The notes under the pieces: model-generated
What the model saw: the letters and a program-made list of their open reading frames with translations, nothing else
The model's database searches: none
What the model was told of the DNA's origin: nothing
Made by a program: the position numbers and the translations under genes
Shown here: positions 16,647-26,367 of the stretch, piece after piece
Numbering within the stretch: the stretch's first letter is position 1
Layout of the letters: each line of letters opens with the position of its first letter
Assembly: GCA_022264855.1 (NCBI GenBank)
Contig: JABYQU010000003.1
Span: 992,001-1,056,000, forward strand
Length of the DNA: 64,000 nucleotides
DNA from: Lenzites betulinus
Lineage: Eukaryota; Basidiomycota; Agaricomycetes; Polyporales; Polyporaceae
Direction of reading: 5' to 3'

Positions 16647-17699
16647 ACGCCGATAATGTATTGCGTGGAGGCGAGAGTCCGATGGAGTCGCTGTGATCGC
16701 CCGATATGGGGGTGAAATTGACGACGGCTAGGAGGAGCTGTGCTCGGGGTTCTGGCCTGGCGCAAGGCCCTGCCGGTAAATCGCCGGCGGCAGATAGGCG
16801 CAGGGGAAGCGGCGCGTGGATGATGCAGGAGAGCAGGCGGGATCAGGATGAGCGCGAGCGGGGGCGTTAGTTGCCGCGGGCGAGACAAAGCAGCGAGGGT
16901 GCCTGCACGCGGGCGGGATAGGGCGGGGCGCGCAGACGGGCGGGCGATGCGCGCTGCGTCGCCCTCATCAAGACACTACTGCAGCCGTGCTCGAGGGGGC
17001 TAACACACCGCGGCTCGACGCACGCTCTGCTCGCTGCAGCTCTGTGCAGGCAGTGGATGGTGCGGATGAGGAGGAGAAGGCGGAGGGCGCGTCCTCGATC
17101 GGAGCGCGCACTCGTCGGCTGTCATTCTTAGCCTTTCCGGCGTCTCCTCCCTGATTCCCGGCCCACCCGTCCCTGGTCCCTCCATCTCTCCACAAACCGC
17201 GCGCTGGGGGATGGAGGTCCGAGGTCGTGCACAGATGGCAGACCCGAGACGGGTGGAGCGTCGAGGGACACGGAGGAGGAGCGGGACGGGCGGGAGAGGG
17301 GCCCGGGGAGCAAAGAATAGGCCGTGGGTGACCGGACAGGATGCCGGCCTTCCCCTCTCGGCTTGCGCGACAGCCCTCCCACGTCCTCCCCTGTCGCGCT
17401 CCCGCCGCCTCCCGCCCCCGCAGCGAGACGCTGGGGCGTGGGCGCGCCGCCGCACAGTGTGCGAGATCAAGACAGGGCGCGGGCGGTGGGAGGGCGGGCG
17501 GGGGAAAAGTGCGATTGGGACGGGGGGAGTGCCGTAAGATGTCACCGGACGCGCCGGTCTCTTTCGCTCGCCCGCATTTGGCCACTTCCGGCGTCTTTTC
17601 GCGACAGTGCGAGAATGAAATTGGCCGACTCTCGGCGGAGTCTGAATCCCGGCGCTCCCATTGGGCGCGTCTGGCGGGCGAAGTAGCCGGAGAGCGAAT
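16647..17699. other. Long GC-rich intergenic region, no convincing gene
   Basis: Open frames occur on both strands but are arginine/proline/glycine-rich shadows of very GC-rich, CpG-rich DNA. None shows splice signals, conserved words or a plausible start. The region lies between the NOC4 stop and the transcription-factor gene and probably includes the latter's promoter. Confidence 0.5.
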
Positions 17700-17919
17700 C
17701 CGGCCATTAATCCTATATCCCCTCCCTCCTCCTCCCCCTCATCCCCCCTCTCCCCGCCATCCCTCGCCTCGCCCTACCTCCTCCCCTCTCCACCACCGCC
17801 TTCTCCTCCTCGTCCTCACCGACGACCTCCCCCTGCCGCCAACCCCGCCTCCTTCCACCCTCTGTGCCCCGTGTCCCCTGCTCCCCGCCGAGCTCGACAC
17901 CACCGCCCACGGTCTCCAA
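17700..17919 (+). promoter_or_regulatory. Pyrimidine-rich leader upstream of the Zn2Cys6 gene
   Basis: From about 17713 to 17890 the plus strand is almost uninterrupted C and T (cctcctcctcccc-type runs). CT-rich tracts just upstream of the start are typical of fungal promoters and transcription starts. The tract ends about 30 bp before the chosen ATG. Confidence 0.45.
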
Positions 17920-20846
17920 ATGGATCCCCCATCTGCCGCCCAGAACGCCCCGTTCGTCATCTCATCTCGTTCTCCCCGTCCCGCTCCCGTCCTAATCTCC
18001 AGCCCCGCCCGCTAGCGCAAAGACGCCCGTCCATAGAGGTGCACGCGCATGTACCGTATGCAGGCAGGCAAAGGTAATCCCCATTCTCTCTCTCCCACGC
18101 CCCGAGTCCAACCTTCCGCCCCCTCCAGATGAAATGTGTCGGTGCCGAAGACGGTACCCAGCCCTGCCAGCGTTGCCAACGGGCCGGCGTCGCGTACGTC
18201 TTCACCGCCTCCCCCGCCGATGCAGCCCCTTGATACCCCCCGCAGATGCGTCTTTGAGAAGCACCGTCGTGGCCGCAAGCCTGGCTCAAAGTGGGTCTCC
18301 ATCCCACCCGTCTATCTCTTCCCCTCTGATCGTGCTCCAAAAGACTATCCGAGGCCTCCAAGATGCTGCGCCGCCTCGAAAAGGGCCTCAACAACGCCAA
18401 GGCCAAGCAGCCCGCAAGCTCCCCCCGGGCGTCTCCCTCCGCTACCCAGTATGGCCAGGACGAAGGCGCCGGGCCCTCCAACCTCCAGGGCTCCTCCTCC
18501 CAGCAGTTCGACGACGACATGGACGACGAAGAAGAGGAACACCCGTCCGAAGGCCTCTACGCCGAAAAGGTCATCCGCTCCTCCTTCCTCGACATTGTCA
18601 TGAACCCCGAGCCGCCCGCCGCAGCCGCCCCCGAGCAATCCCGCCCTCGCTCCGGCGGCTCTAGCGACCGTGCCTACTCCGAGCCCAAGGCTCCCTCGCA
18701 CACCCCGACCCGCTCCCAAGGCTCTCCCCAGCCGAAGCCATACGGCGGGCTGTTCAGCGACCGCATGCCCCAGGACCCCGTCTCCGCCGGTATCATCCGC
18801 GAGATCGACGTCGTCCCCTTCTTTGACATGTTCTTCTTGCGCCTCAACTCCTTCGTCAACCTCTTTGACCCGTCCCTCCACTCCCACGAATACGTCCGCT
18901 CCCGCTCCCCGTTCCTCTTCACCGCCATGCTCATGGCCTGCTGCAAGTTCTTTAAACCTGCCATCTACCCCGAGGTCAGGCGCCTCGCAGAGCAATGGTC
19001 CATCTTCACCTTTGCAGAGGGCATCGAGACCGTCGAGACCGTCCAGGCACTCGCGTGCATGACCTACTGGAAGGAGCCGACCGACCGGAGGACGTGGTCG
19101 TACATCGGCATGGCTTGTCGCATGGCCGTCAACCTCCGCCTCAACAAGTACGTCGGTCGCCGCCAGCCGAACGAGACTGCGCTCCATTTCCTCGAGCGCC
19201 GCAACAAGGAGCGCACCTACCTTGTGCTCTTCGTCCACGATCGCAGCCTGAGCATGCAAACCGGTAAGCACTGGATGCTCCACGAGGACGAATTCGTCCG
19301 CAACGCCGGCACCTGGCACGAGGACGGATGTGCGGGCACCCGTGGCGAGGTTCGCCCAGAGGATGTGATCGTCGCCGCCTTTGTCCAGCTTCGCCTTATC
19401 GGGTCAGAAGCCACGGACACGTTCTTCAGCTGTGCGAACGTCCCCCCGTCCTCGTTCCACCCAGGCACGTCGTTCAACAAGGAGTTGCGCAAGTGCAACA
19501 ACAAGCTCGACGTGTGGTCCGAGCACTGGGACCAGCAGCTCCGCCACTGTAAGTGTCGGCCTCCCTCACAACATAGTTAGCGTTCTCATTCGTTACAGGC
19601 TCGCAAGCGGATGGATTCCACAGCGCTTTCATCCAATTCTTCCAGTCGCATGTCCGACTGTTCCTCAACACCTTTGGGCTGAACGTCGCGACCCCTGATG
19701 TACGCACTATTCATCGGTGTTTTCGTATCGCACCCGCTCATCGCTCGTTCTGCACATCTTTAGACGCGCACGTCGCCCGACCCTGAAGCAGTCGAGCAGT
19801 GCGAACGCAGCGCTTGCAAGAACCTCCATATTATCACAGAGTTTGATAAGCTTCACGTCCTCGTATGTCACTTCGCGATTGCCGATAAACGTTGCCGCTA
19901 AATCTTCCCCTAGCAATATTGTCAGGAGAGCATTACCGTCATGACGGCGTATGCCGCTATCGTCCTCTTGCGGGTGAGCCTGCCGCACTCCCATCGTCCC
20001 ACATATGCTGATTCTCTATCATGGCAGCTGCTCCGCACGTCGGCATCGCCGAGTGAGAGCGCGGTCGAGCAAATCCACGGGATCCTCAACAGCGTAGCTG
20101 ATGCGTACCAGAACGCCGGTCACATCACTGGCTCGAGCATCGACTCTGCTGTCTTCCACTCTCGCTTCCTGCGCCGTCTTGTGGCGGCGGACGCGGAGAG
20201 GGCGCGGCAGCAGCTCGATCGCAGCGGTTTCCGGGCGGAAGCCTTGCCGCCCTTGTTCGCTCAAAGTTTGTTTTTGCCCTTTATCCTTCTGCATATGTAT
20301 GAATTAACCCTCGTTCCCCCAGCTCTACCGCCGCTCCAGTCCACACAGTCATCCAGCACACAGCAGCAGCCCCGAACAGAATTCTACCCGCTGTCGCGCC
20401 CTGCGCACGCCCATCAGGCTGCGCCGTTGCCCCCGCTATCGATGATCGGGCCCTCTAACTCCCACATGTCCGCATTCGCACCCTCCACCAATGGCGCGAT
20501 CGACCATCGCAACGGTGGCGGGATGCCATACAGCAGCAACAACCGTTCGTCCCCGACAAACTCCTCCTCGCACTCCGTCACCGAGTCGGACGTGTGGTAC
20601 TGGAACTACATGGTCGGCGAGGTGAAGGAGTTCCCGCAGGGCGACAGTGCGGCCGCGCACGGCGGCTTCATCAACCAGCCGTTCATGGGTGATATCGCCG
20701 GCTACGCTCCCGTGAGCCACGCGCGCGAGCACCACTACCCCTCCTCGTTCAACGGCTACTCCAGCCAGAGCCGCTCCTCCCTCCCGCACCCGTACCTGCC
20801 CTCCGTCCAGTCGTTCGGCCACGCCGCATACGACACCTCTCGCTGA
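17920..20846 (+). CDS. Zn2Cys6 fungal-specific transcription factor
   Basis: This is a nuclear DNA-binding regulator with unknown targets. The binuclear zinc cluster is assembled across exons as GARACTVCRQAKMKCVG, then CQRCQRAGVACVFEK, giving the spacing C-x2-C-x6-C-x9-C-x2-C-x6-C. A basic linker HRRGRKPGSK and a short coiled coil (SEASKMLRRLEKGLNNAK) follow. The fungal_trans middle homology region spans FFDMFFLRLNSFVNLFDP to the DRRTWSYIGMACRMAV segment. The tail is Ser/Asn/Pro-rich and ends QSFGHAAYDTSR. I chose the ATG at 17920 because MDPPSAAQNAP joins in frame to the zinc cluster through one intron with acceptor near 18022. Introns crowd the zinc-cluster region (at least four before residue 60). 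Confidence 0.85.
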
Positions 20847-21401
20847 GCCCTGGAAGTCCCGCTGTCTCTTGTCGCGCCCCTCGCTGAACGCTCCGCATCT
20901 CGCTTCTTGGAAGGACGGTCGCTCGTCTTCGTCTCCGCTTCGCTCCGCCTGCCCCCTCTCGTATCGCTCTGTAGGAATGTAATCTGCCCGTGCCACTCGC
21001 TGTACCCTAGCCCCGTCCGTGTTCCTGTCGCGTCCATGCCATGCCCCCCATGCGCCTATAGTTGTTGTCCCGCCCCGATCTGCGTCACCCCATGCCGCCC
21101 GCTGCCCCGTATACAGTATACATATACAGCCCGGTCGTCGCGCAGTAGTAGTGCATCCGTATTGTCGTTTTGTTAGTCGCATGTACAACAAGCTCGCTCG
21201 CTCTGAATGTATATCCCGAGCACGACCGCTCGTATCCGCTCCATATTTGACAGCGTGTCGTACATGTCCACCGGCACCGAGCCTGCACGGGCCCGAACAA
21301 CAGCCATAATGCGTAAATGCGCGGTACGTAGGCGTTCCATACGTCAACTGCATACATCATATGTACACAACAGCACCCGCACGCGCCACCTCCCCCGCCG
21401 C
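20847..21401. other. Convergent 3' region
   Basis: This stretch lies between the stop codons of the transcription factor (+) and NUP37 (-). It should hold both 3' UTRs. I see AT-rich words near 21115-21130 and no gene. Confidence 0.5.
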
Positions 21402-23121
21402 CTACGAATCCACCCCGATATAAAACACGACGACCTCCCTGCCCACGGCCGCGACGATGCGCGGGATCCCGCGACACGCGACGAAGTCGAACGCGCGCAC
21501 GAACAGCGGGCGCGGCGCGACCTGGAAGACGGTCGGCTGCGCGTGCACGTACGCGACGTTGTGCACGTGGATGACCGCGCCGCGCGCCGCGCTGCGCGTC
21601 GACACCGCGAAGTAGTCGGGGTAGGTTGGGCACCACCTGCGCGTCGTCCGTCAGCGTCTGCCCCGTTCTTTTGTCGCCGCCGTCGCGATCTCGCGCGGGC
21701 ACAGCATGCGGGGGCGCCCCACGCCTGTCCGCGTCTCCCTCCCGGGCCTCCCCACAACCAAGGGAAGCCCACGCCCAGGGCCGGGAGTGCGGCTGTGAGA
21801 GTTGTGGGGGCAGTATACGCATCCGCCAGGCCGGGAGCGCAGACACACCCCGTGCACGCGCGAGAAGCGGGGGAAGCGCACAACGTGAGAGGGCACGCAC
21901 CTGAACTGGCTGCCGCCCTCGGCAAAGCTCGCGCCCGTCACGTACGGCTTGCCCCCGGCGAGGCTGCCCATGTCCCACAGCGCGAAGCGCGAGCCGTACG
22001 CGGCACCCACGCTGTTGCGCACATGCGGCGAAGCGCGGGGCCGCAGTGGGAAGGCCGGCGGGCGACGTTCGACGGGTGCAGACAGACAGACGGCCGGTCA
22101 GCGCACGGTTCTCTCTTGGCACGCCCACGCACTGCACACACGCAGACACGCAGACGCGCGCGGGGAGCGGGGAGCGGGGAAAGGGCGGGCGGACTCACAG
22201 TTCGGCGGAGGGGTCCCTGCGCCACGCGACGGACCCGGACCACTTCGCGGCGGGGCCCGCGAGGGAGTCCGCGAGCGCGCGCGGCTCGAGGAGCTCGACG
22301 ACGCTCGAGTTGCGCCAGCTGTCCTGCTCGTTCGCGTCCGGGTCGGAGCGCCAGTCGGTGAGGAAGACGGAGCCGCGGCAGTCCGCGACGAGCAGCTCCT
22401 TGCTCGTCGACGGGTGCGCGTTCACGCTCGTCAGCGGGTGCGGGAAGGTGATCACGTAGGCCGTGGGCTGGGGCCGCGAGGGCGTGCTTGTGCCGGGGGA
22501 CGGGGGCGAGGTGAGGTCGATCGACGGGTGCAGGTCCCACACCATGAGCATCTTGTCATCTGGGAACGTGTGAGCGCGCAGGAAGCTGACTGTTTCTCGG
22601 AGTAGACGCACCTGACACGGTCGCGACATAGCGCGAACTATCCTCGCTCCTCCCCCCGCAGAAGGTCATGTCGTTCACCTTGCCATGATGTCCGCTCAGT
22701 CCACCACCGAATGGAAATATTTCTTCCTCCTCAGAAGACGACTTTGACAGGAGGTATAGGCTAAAGTCCGCGCCTGCGGCTGCAAGCCTACACCGCGATC
22801 AGGACGCGTCAAGCAGGGCAGGTATGCAGCACTCACTCTATTGACCAGCTGTCGGTGGAAGAAGGCGAGCTGACGCGGGATGACCACGCCAGAGCCGTTA
22901 TGCGGGAGCCAATGTGGAAGTTGGCAATCGTTTTGCATGATTTTTCTGTCTAAACAGGCCAAGGATGAGGACTCCGCACGCGCCGGAACGCGCCCGCCAC
23001 TCACCAGGAGCAAGATTTCGACGGAGTGTGCTCCTCCAACCGCGATGAGATCCGCGGCGTCATCTTCGTAGCATGCGCGTACGACGTGCACCTCCGTTCC
23101 GTGAGAGTGTCGGACATCCAT
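21402..23121 (-). CDS. NUP37: Nucleoporin NUP37 (WD40 protein of the Y-complex)
   Basis: Nup37 is a seven-bladed beta-propeller that binds Nup120/Nup160 in the outer-ring complex of the nuclear pore. The start MDVRHSHGTEVHVVRACY and ADLIAVGGAHSVEILLL match blade 1. NFHIGSRITALAWSS, LAAAGADFSLYLL, HHGKVNDMTF, VSDDKMLMVWDLHP and LTSVNAHPS mark successive repeats. The C-terminal exon ends EVVVFYIGVDS. The frame crosses about five introns, one unusually long (about 190 bp, 22199-22010). The similarity to animal NUP37 is clear in order and spacing of the repeats. The start is 145 bp from the divergent small membrane-protein gene. Confidence 0.8.
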
Positions 23122-23266
23122 CTGGAGAGCAGCGCGACGAGGCGGAGAGACGCGTTCGGATGGTGGCACAAAGCACGTGCTTGGAGTTCTAGAGATGTTT
23201 GTGCGTGTTAGGATCGGAAGGCGATGGACAACAGGCCCAAACAAGCGCCCTCCTCCTTCCTTTTCG
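23122..23266. promoter_or_regulatory. Short divergent promoter region, NUP37 / 56-aa ORF
   Basis: Only 145 bp lie between the two start codons. If the UMP-CMP kinase has no promoter of its own, this would drive it too. Confidence 0.4.
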
Positions 23267-23437
23267 ATGCCGCCACCGAACAACAAGTTCCCGAATCCGT
23301 TCATCTTCCTCGGCCTCACCGTCTGCTCCTTTGCTGCGTTCTACGGCATCTTGAAGTACAGATCCATCACGCATCCCGCCTCCGCGCAGCCCCGCCAGCA
23401 CGACAATCCCCTCGTTCCCCCGCGTCACAGAGACTGA
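23267..23437 (+). CDS. 56-residue single-pass membrane protein, possible first cistron
   Basis: The frame starts MPPPNNKFPNPFIFLGLTVC and runs 56 codons without an intron. It has one hydrophobic segment (FIFLGLTVCSFAAFYGIL), a basic flank (KYRS) and a polar end with HDNPLVPP. The size and shape suit a small mitochondrial inner-membrane or ER protein, but I do not recognise the family. Its stop codon is 17 nt before the ATG of UMP-CMP kinase on the same strand. It could be a real protein on a shared transcript, a separate gene, or an upstream regulatory ORF. The hydrophobic helix and compact design argue for a real protein. Confidence 0.6.
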   Translation: MPPPNNKFPNPFIFLGLTVCSFAAFYGILKYRSITHPASAQPRQHDNPLVPPRHRD

Positions 23438-23454
23438 TCCACTCCGCGCACAAC

Positions 23455-24461
23455 ATGCCTGCTATCACGGACAAGATTGCTGAAGCGCTTCATCTGAAGA
23501 AGCATGACGCTTCTGCCACCTCATCGGATGCTTCTCCCAAGACTCCGGTCTTCGACCACGACAAGGTTAAGGTGTTCTTCGTCCTGGGAGGCCCCGGCGC
23601 GGGTGAGAAATGTATAGTCTGGAATACGGACACGCGTTGAATACGAGCAATTTCAGGCAAGGGCACCCAGTGTGCGAACCTTGTGAAAGATTTCGGTTTC
23701 TGCCATCTCTCTGGTATGTGCAGCTACTTTACAGCACACAGCCCGCATCTAATGATGCATATGTTCAGCGGGTGATCTTCTGCGTGCTGAACAGAACCGT
23801 GAGGGCTCCGAGTACGGAGAGCTTATTCGCAAATACATTCGCGAGGGCCAGATTGTGCCTATGGAGATCACGATCAAGCTCCTCGAGAACGCTATGCGTG
23901 CTGAGCTTGCCAAGCCCCACGAGCGTGAGGGCTGGGAGGATGGCAGGGGTCGTTTCCTCGTGGACGGATTCCCTCGTAAGATGGACCAAGCACTCAAGTT
24001 CGACGAGGATGTGCGTATGCCGTGTATTCCTGCCTCGCAAGCGTACTCACATCACCTTACTCCAGGTCTGCCTCTCGACCACTGTTCTGTTCTTCACCAC
24101 GACCGAGGACGAGATGCTGAAGCGTCTGCTCGAGCGTGCTAAGACGAGCGGTCGTGAGGATGACAACGAGGAGAGCATCCGCAAGCGGTTCCGTACGTCT
24201 CACTCTTGTATAACATCGATAGATAATACCAACGCATGCGTGCACAGGTGTCTACAAGGAGCAAACCATGCCTGTCATTGAGCACTACAGCAAAGAGGGC
24301 AAAGTGGCAACTGTACGTCTTCTTCCCCAATATGCTCACATATTTGCTCATACAACGACCAGATTGATGCTACGGCCACCATCGAGGATGTCCACGAAAA
24401 GGCGAAGGAGATCGTGACCAAGGTGCTTGCGGGCGAGGTTGGGCGCAACATCACGGCATGA
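23455..24461 (+). CDS. URA6: UMP-CMP kinase (uridylate kinase)
   Basis: The enzyme transfers phosphate from ATP to UMP or CMP in pyrimidine nucleotide synthesis. It has the P-loop GGPGAGKGTQ (split by an intron after GPGAG), the NMP-binding [11 protein letters not shown] and [15 protein letters not shown] blocks, [12 protein letters not shown], the LID region around [14 protein letters not shown], and a final helix ending GRNITA. The start ATG at 23455 has a favourable cacaac context. An extra 30-residue N-terminus precedes the P-loop. Five introns were followed. The upstream 56-codon ORF ends 17 nt before the start. Confidence 0.92.
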
Positions 24462-24621
24462 AGTTGGCAATCGCAAGGACGATCTAGATACCCGACGGAC
24501 GATCCATAGATACAACAAAACATTGGTTTTCTACACGTGTAATACCTCCAAGCAAATCTCACGATGATACAAACGACAGCGTCCTTTCCTCTACATGTCA
24601 TGCAGATCCCTACCCCACGAA

Positions 24622-25886
24622 TCACGCGTACAAGGCGAATCCGGTATGGTCGTTCACGGGTGTCGCCGCGGTGCAAGTTGCTTTACCGCCACGAGGGATG
24701 GTCAGGATGTCACCGTCCGCGCAAACGAAGTGAGCCCGTTCGTCAACATCATCCTACGAGCAAGCGTCAGGGCCATTCTCGTCAAAATGGTAGAGTAACT
24801 TACCGGTTCCCATTCCCAGCCTCCACATCGGACGTACTCCACCACAGTAGGTCCGTCTCCCTCCGTGATGACCTTCCCGTCCTCGTCGTACCGGAGAGCG
24901 ATGTGAGCACCATCCTGGTACGCAGCGCCGAGGACCGCAACAGCCTTCTCGGAAAACGCCTTACGAGCCTCCTCCGAGTCCATGGTATATGCCGGGTCCC
25001 GCATGGGCCTTACGATGACCACATCGAGTGCTGCTGAGCTTCCATCCGCAAGGACCTCTTTCGCCTTCGGGGTGATCCTGAACGCAGGCTCGAGCCTGTC
25101 GACGTTCACCGTCGACAAGAAGTACGCAAACGGGCCGATGAGGTCGACGATCGGGTCGTCCGGGCTGCTCGCCTCGTGCGGGACGAAGCTCTTCGTCTCC
25201 GGGTCGTACACCTCGACCACCTCGGTGCCAGTGCGCGGATAGAGCTTGATGGAGGCGTAATACCAGCGCGTGATGTTCTGCATCGCGGCGGTCTTGAAGC
25301 GGCCCATGCTCGGATCGGACGCGCGCAGCGCTTCGGAGTCGTGCAGGATCGAGGCGTGCAGGGCGGTCGAGGCGACGACGGCAGAGATGGAGACCTGTGG
25401 CGGCTCCGCCTTGGCGGGGGCGCGGACGCGCGGCGGAGATATTACGTTTACGGCCAGATGGAGGGGGACAGTGCGATGTGCGCCGGAGAGGAATGCCTGT
25501 ACCGACTTCAGCCGGTACTGGATGGGATCGTCATCTGGGGAGGGCGGGAAGAACGATGCGTAAAGCGCGTTCGCGGTCCCTGCGGGAACGAGAGCGAGAT
25601 GGATCCTTGGGAGGGGCGTCGGGGTGGGCGTGTTGTTGAGCTCGTTGATGAGCTCGTGCAGTGTTCCGTCTCCCGAGCCCAGGATGACAGAAACGGGCTG
25701 CTGGTCGTTTCCGGCGGCAGCAATGAATTCTGCGACGATCTTGCCCGCGTGTCCGCTGCTCTCAGTCGCAGCTATCCTTTCTGGCGTGAGGTTGTGCGCC
25801 TTGAGAAGTGGAAAGACATGATCGTCGAAGAAGGCTTTGGCGGTGCGGTCGCCACAGACGGGATTGTAGATGACGAGGACGGGCAT
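24622..25886 (-). CDS. Diacylglycerol-kinase-fold lipid kinase (LCB kinase-like)
   Basis: Proteins with this catalytic fold phosphorylate diacylglycerol, sphingoid bases or ceramide. Two exons (25886-24804 and 24753-24622) give 404 residues. The N-terminus MPVLVIYNPVCGDRTAKAF is the nucleotide-binding beta strand. LGSGDGTLHELINEL holds the GGDGT-type motif (here GSGDGT), and PAGTANALYASF is the third conserved block. The C-terminal domain ends with AHFVCADGDILTIPRGG, which is reached only by splicing a 50-nt intron (24803-24754). Without splicing the frame would run into unrelated residues. The first G of GGDGT is Ser, a change tolerated in some relatives. Substrate cannot be decided. Confidence 0.8.
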
Positions 25887-26367
25887 GTCTGTTCTCCTCG
25901 AGGTTGCAATATGGTGACTGTAAGATATAATGAGCAACGCTGGTCGCGCAGATGCATACACCGAAAGCAAGCTCACCAGGCTCGCACTCTCGACGAGCGC
26001 AGGAGACGAAGAGACTTGGCTCGCGTAGGAGACGACTCGCTGCGCCACTGCTAGACGCGTCGCAGATCGCCATCTCGCTCGCAGCGATCACATCATGGCG
26101 TCATACCTGCCTCCCCCGATCCGATCTACTTCTGCGCGTCCGTTCCGTTCGTCCTACATACTACATCCCTCCGAGGTTGATGTTCATCGAACCATTACAC
26201 GCAGATGAACACGCTCTAGGACTGGCTTTCCAGCCTCGCTGCGCCCAAGGCGTATTCGGTCGCTAACGAGAGCGATGCAGTGTCGCGCTTTCACGCCGCA
26301 CCTCCGAGTTCTCCGCAATAATTATGTACATGTCTTGCTCGGCCGGCGTAGTACTATACCATGCCCA
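25887..26367. other. Intergenic, no gene seen
   Basis: This 480-bp stretch is the upstream region of the lipid kinase and the downstream region of the FunK1 gene, both on the minus strand. A non-ATG open extension of the lipid-kinase frame reaches 26048, but the family begins at the ATG at 25886. Confidence 0.45.

Noticed and set aside
17000..18015. Several ORFs of 100-235 codons on both strands
   Set aside because: They are rich in Arg, Pro, Gly and Ser, overlap one another, and reflect GC-rich composition rather than coding.
21085..22605. Long ORFs opposite and in alternate frames of NUP37
   Set aside because: The NUP37 reading frame with WD40 words explains the region; the others are high-GC shadows.
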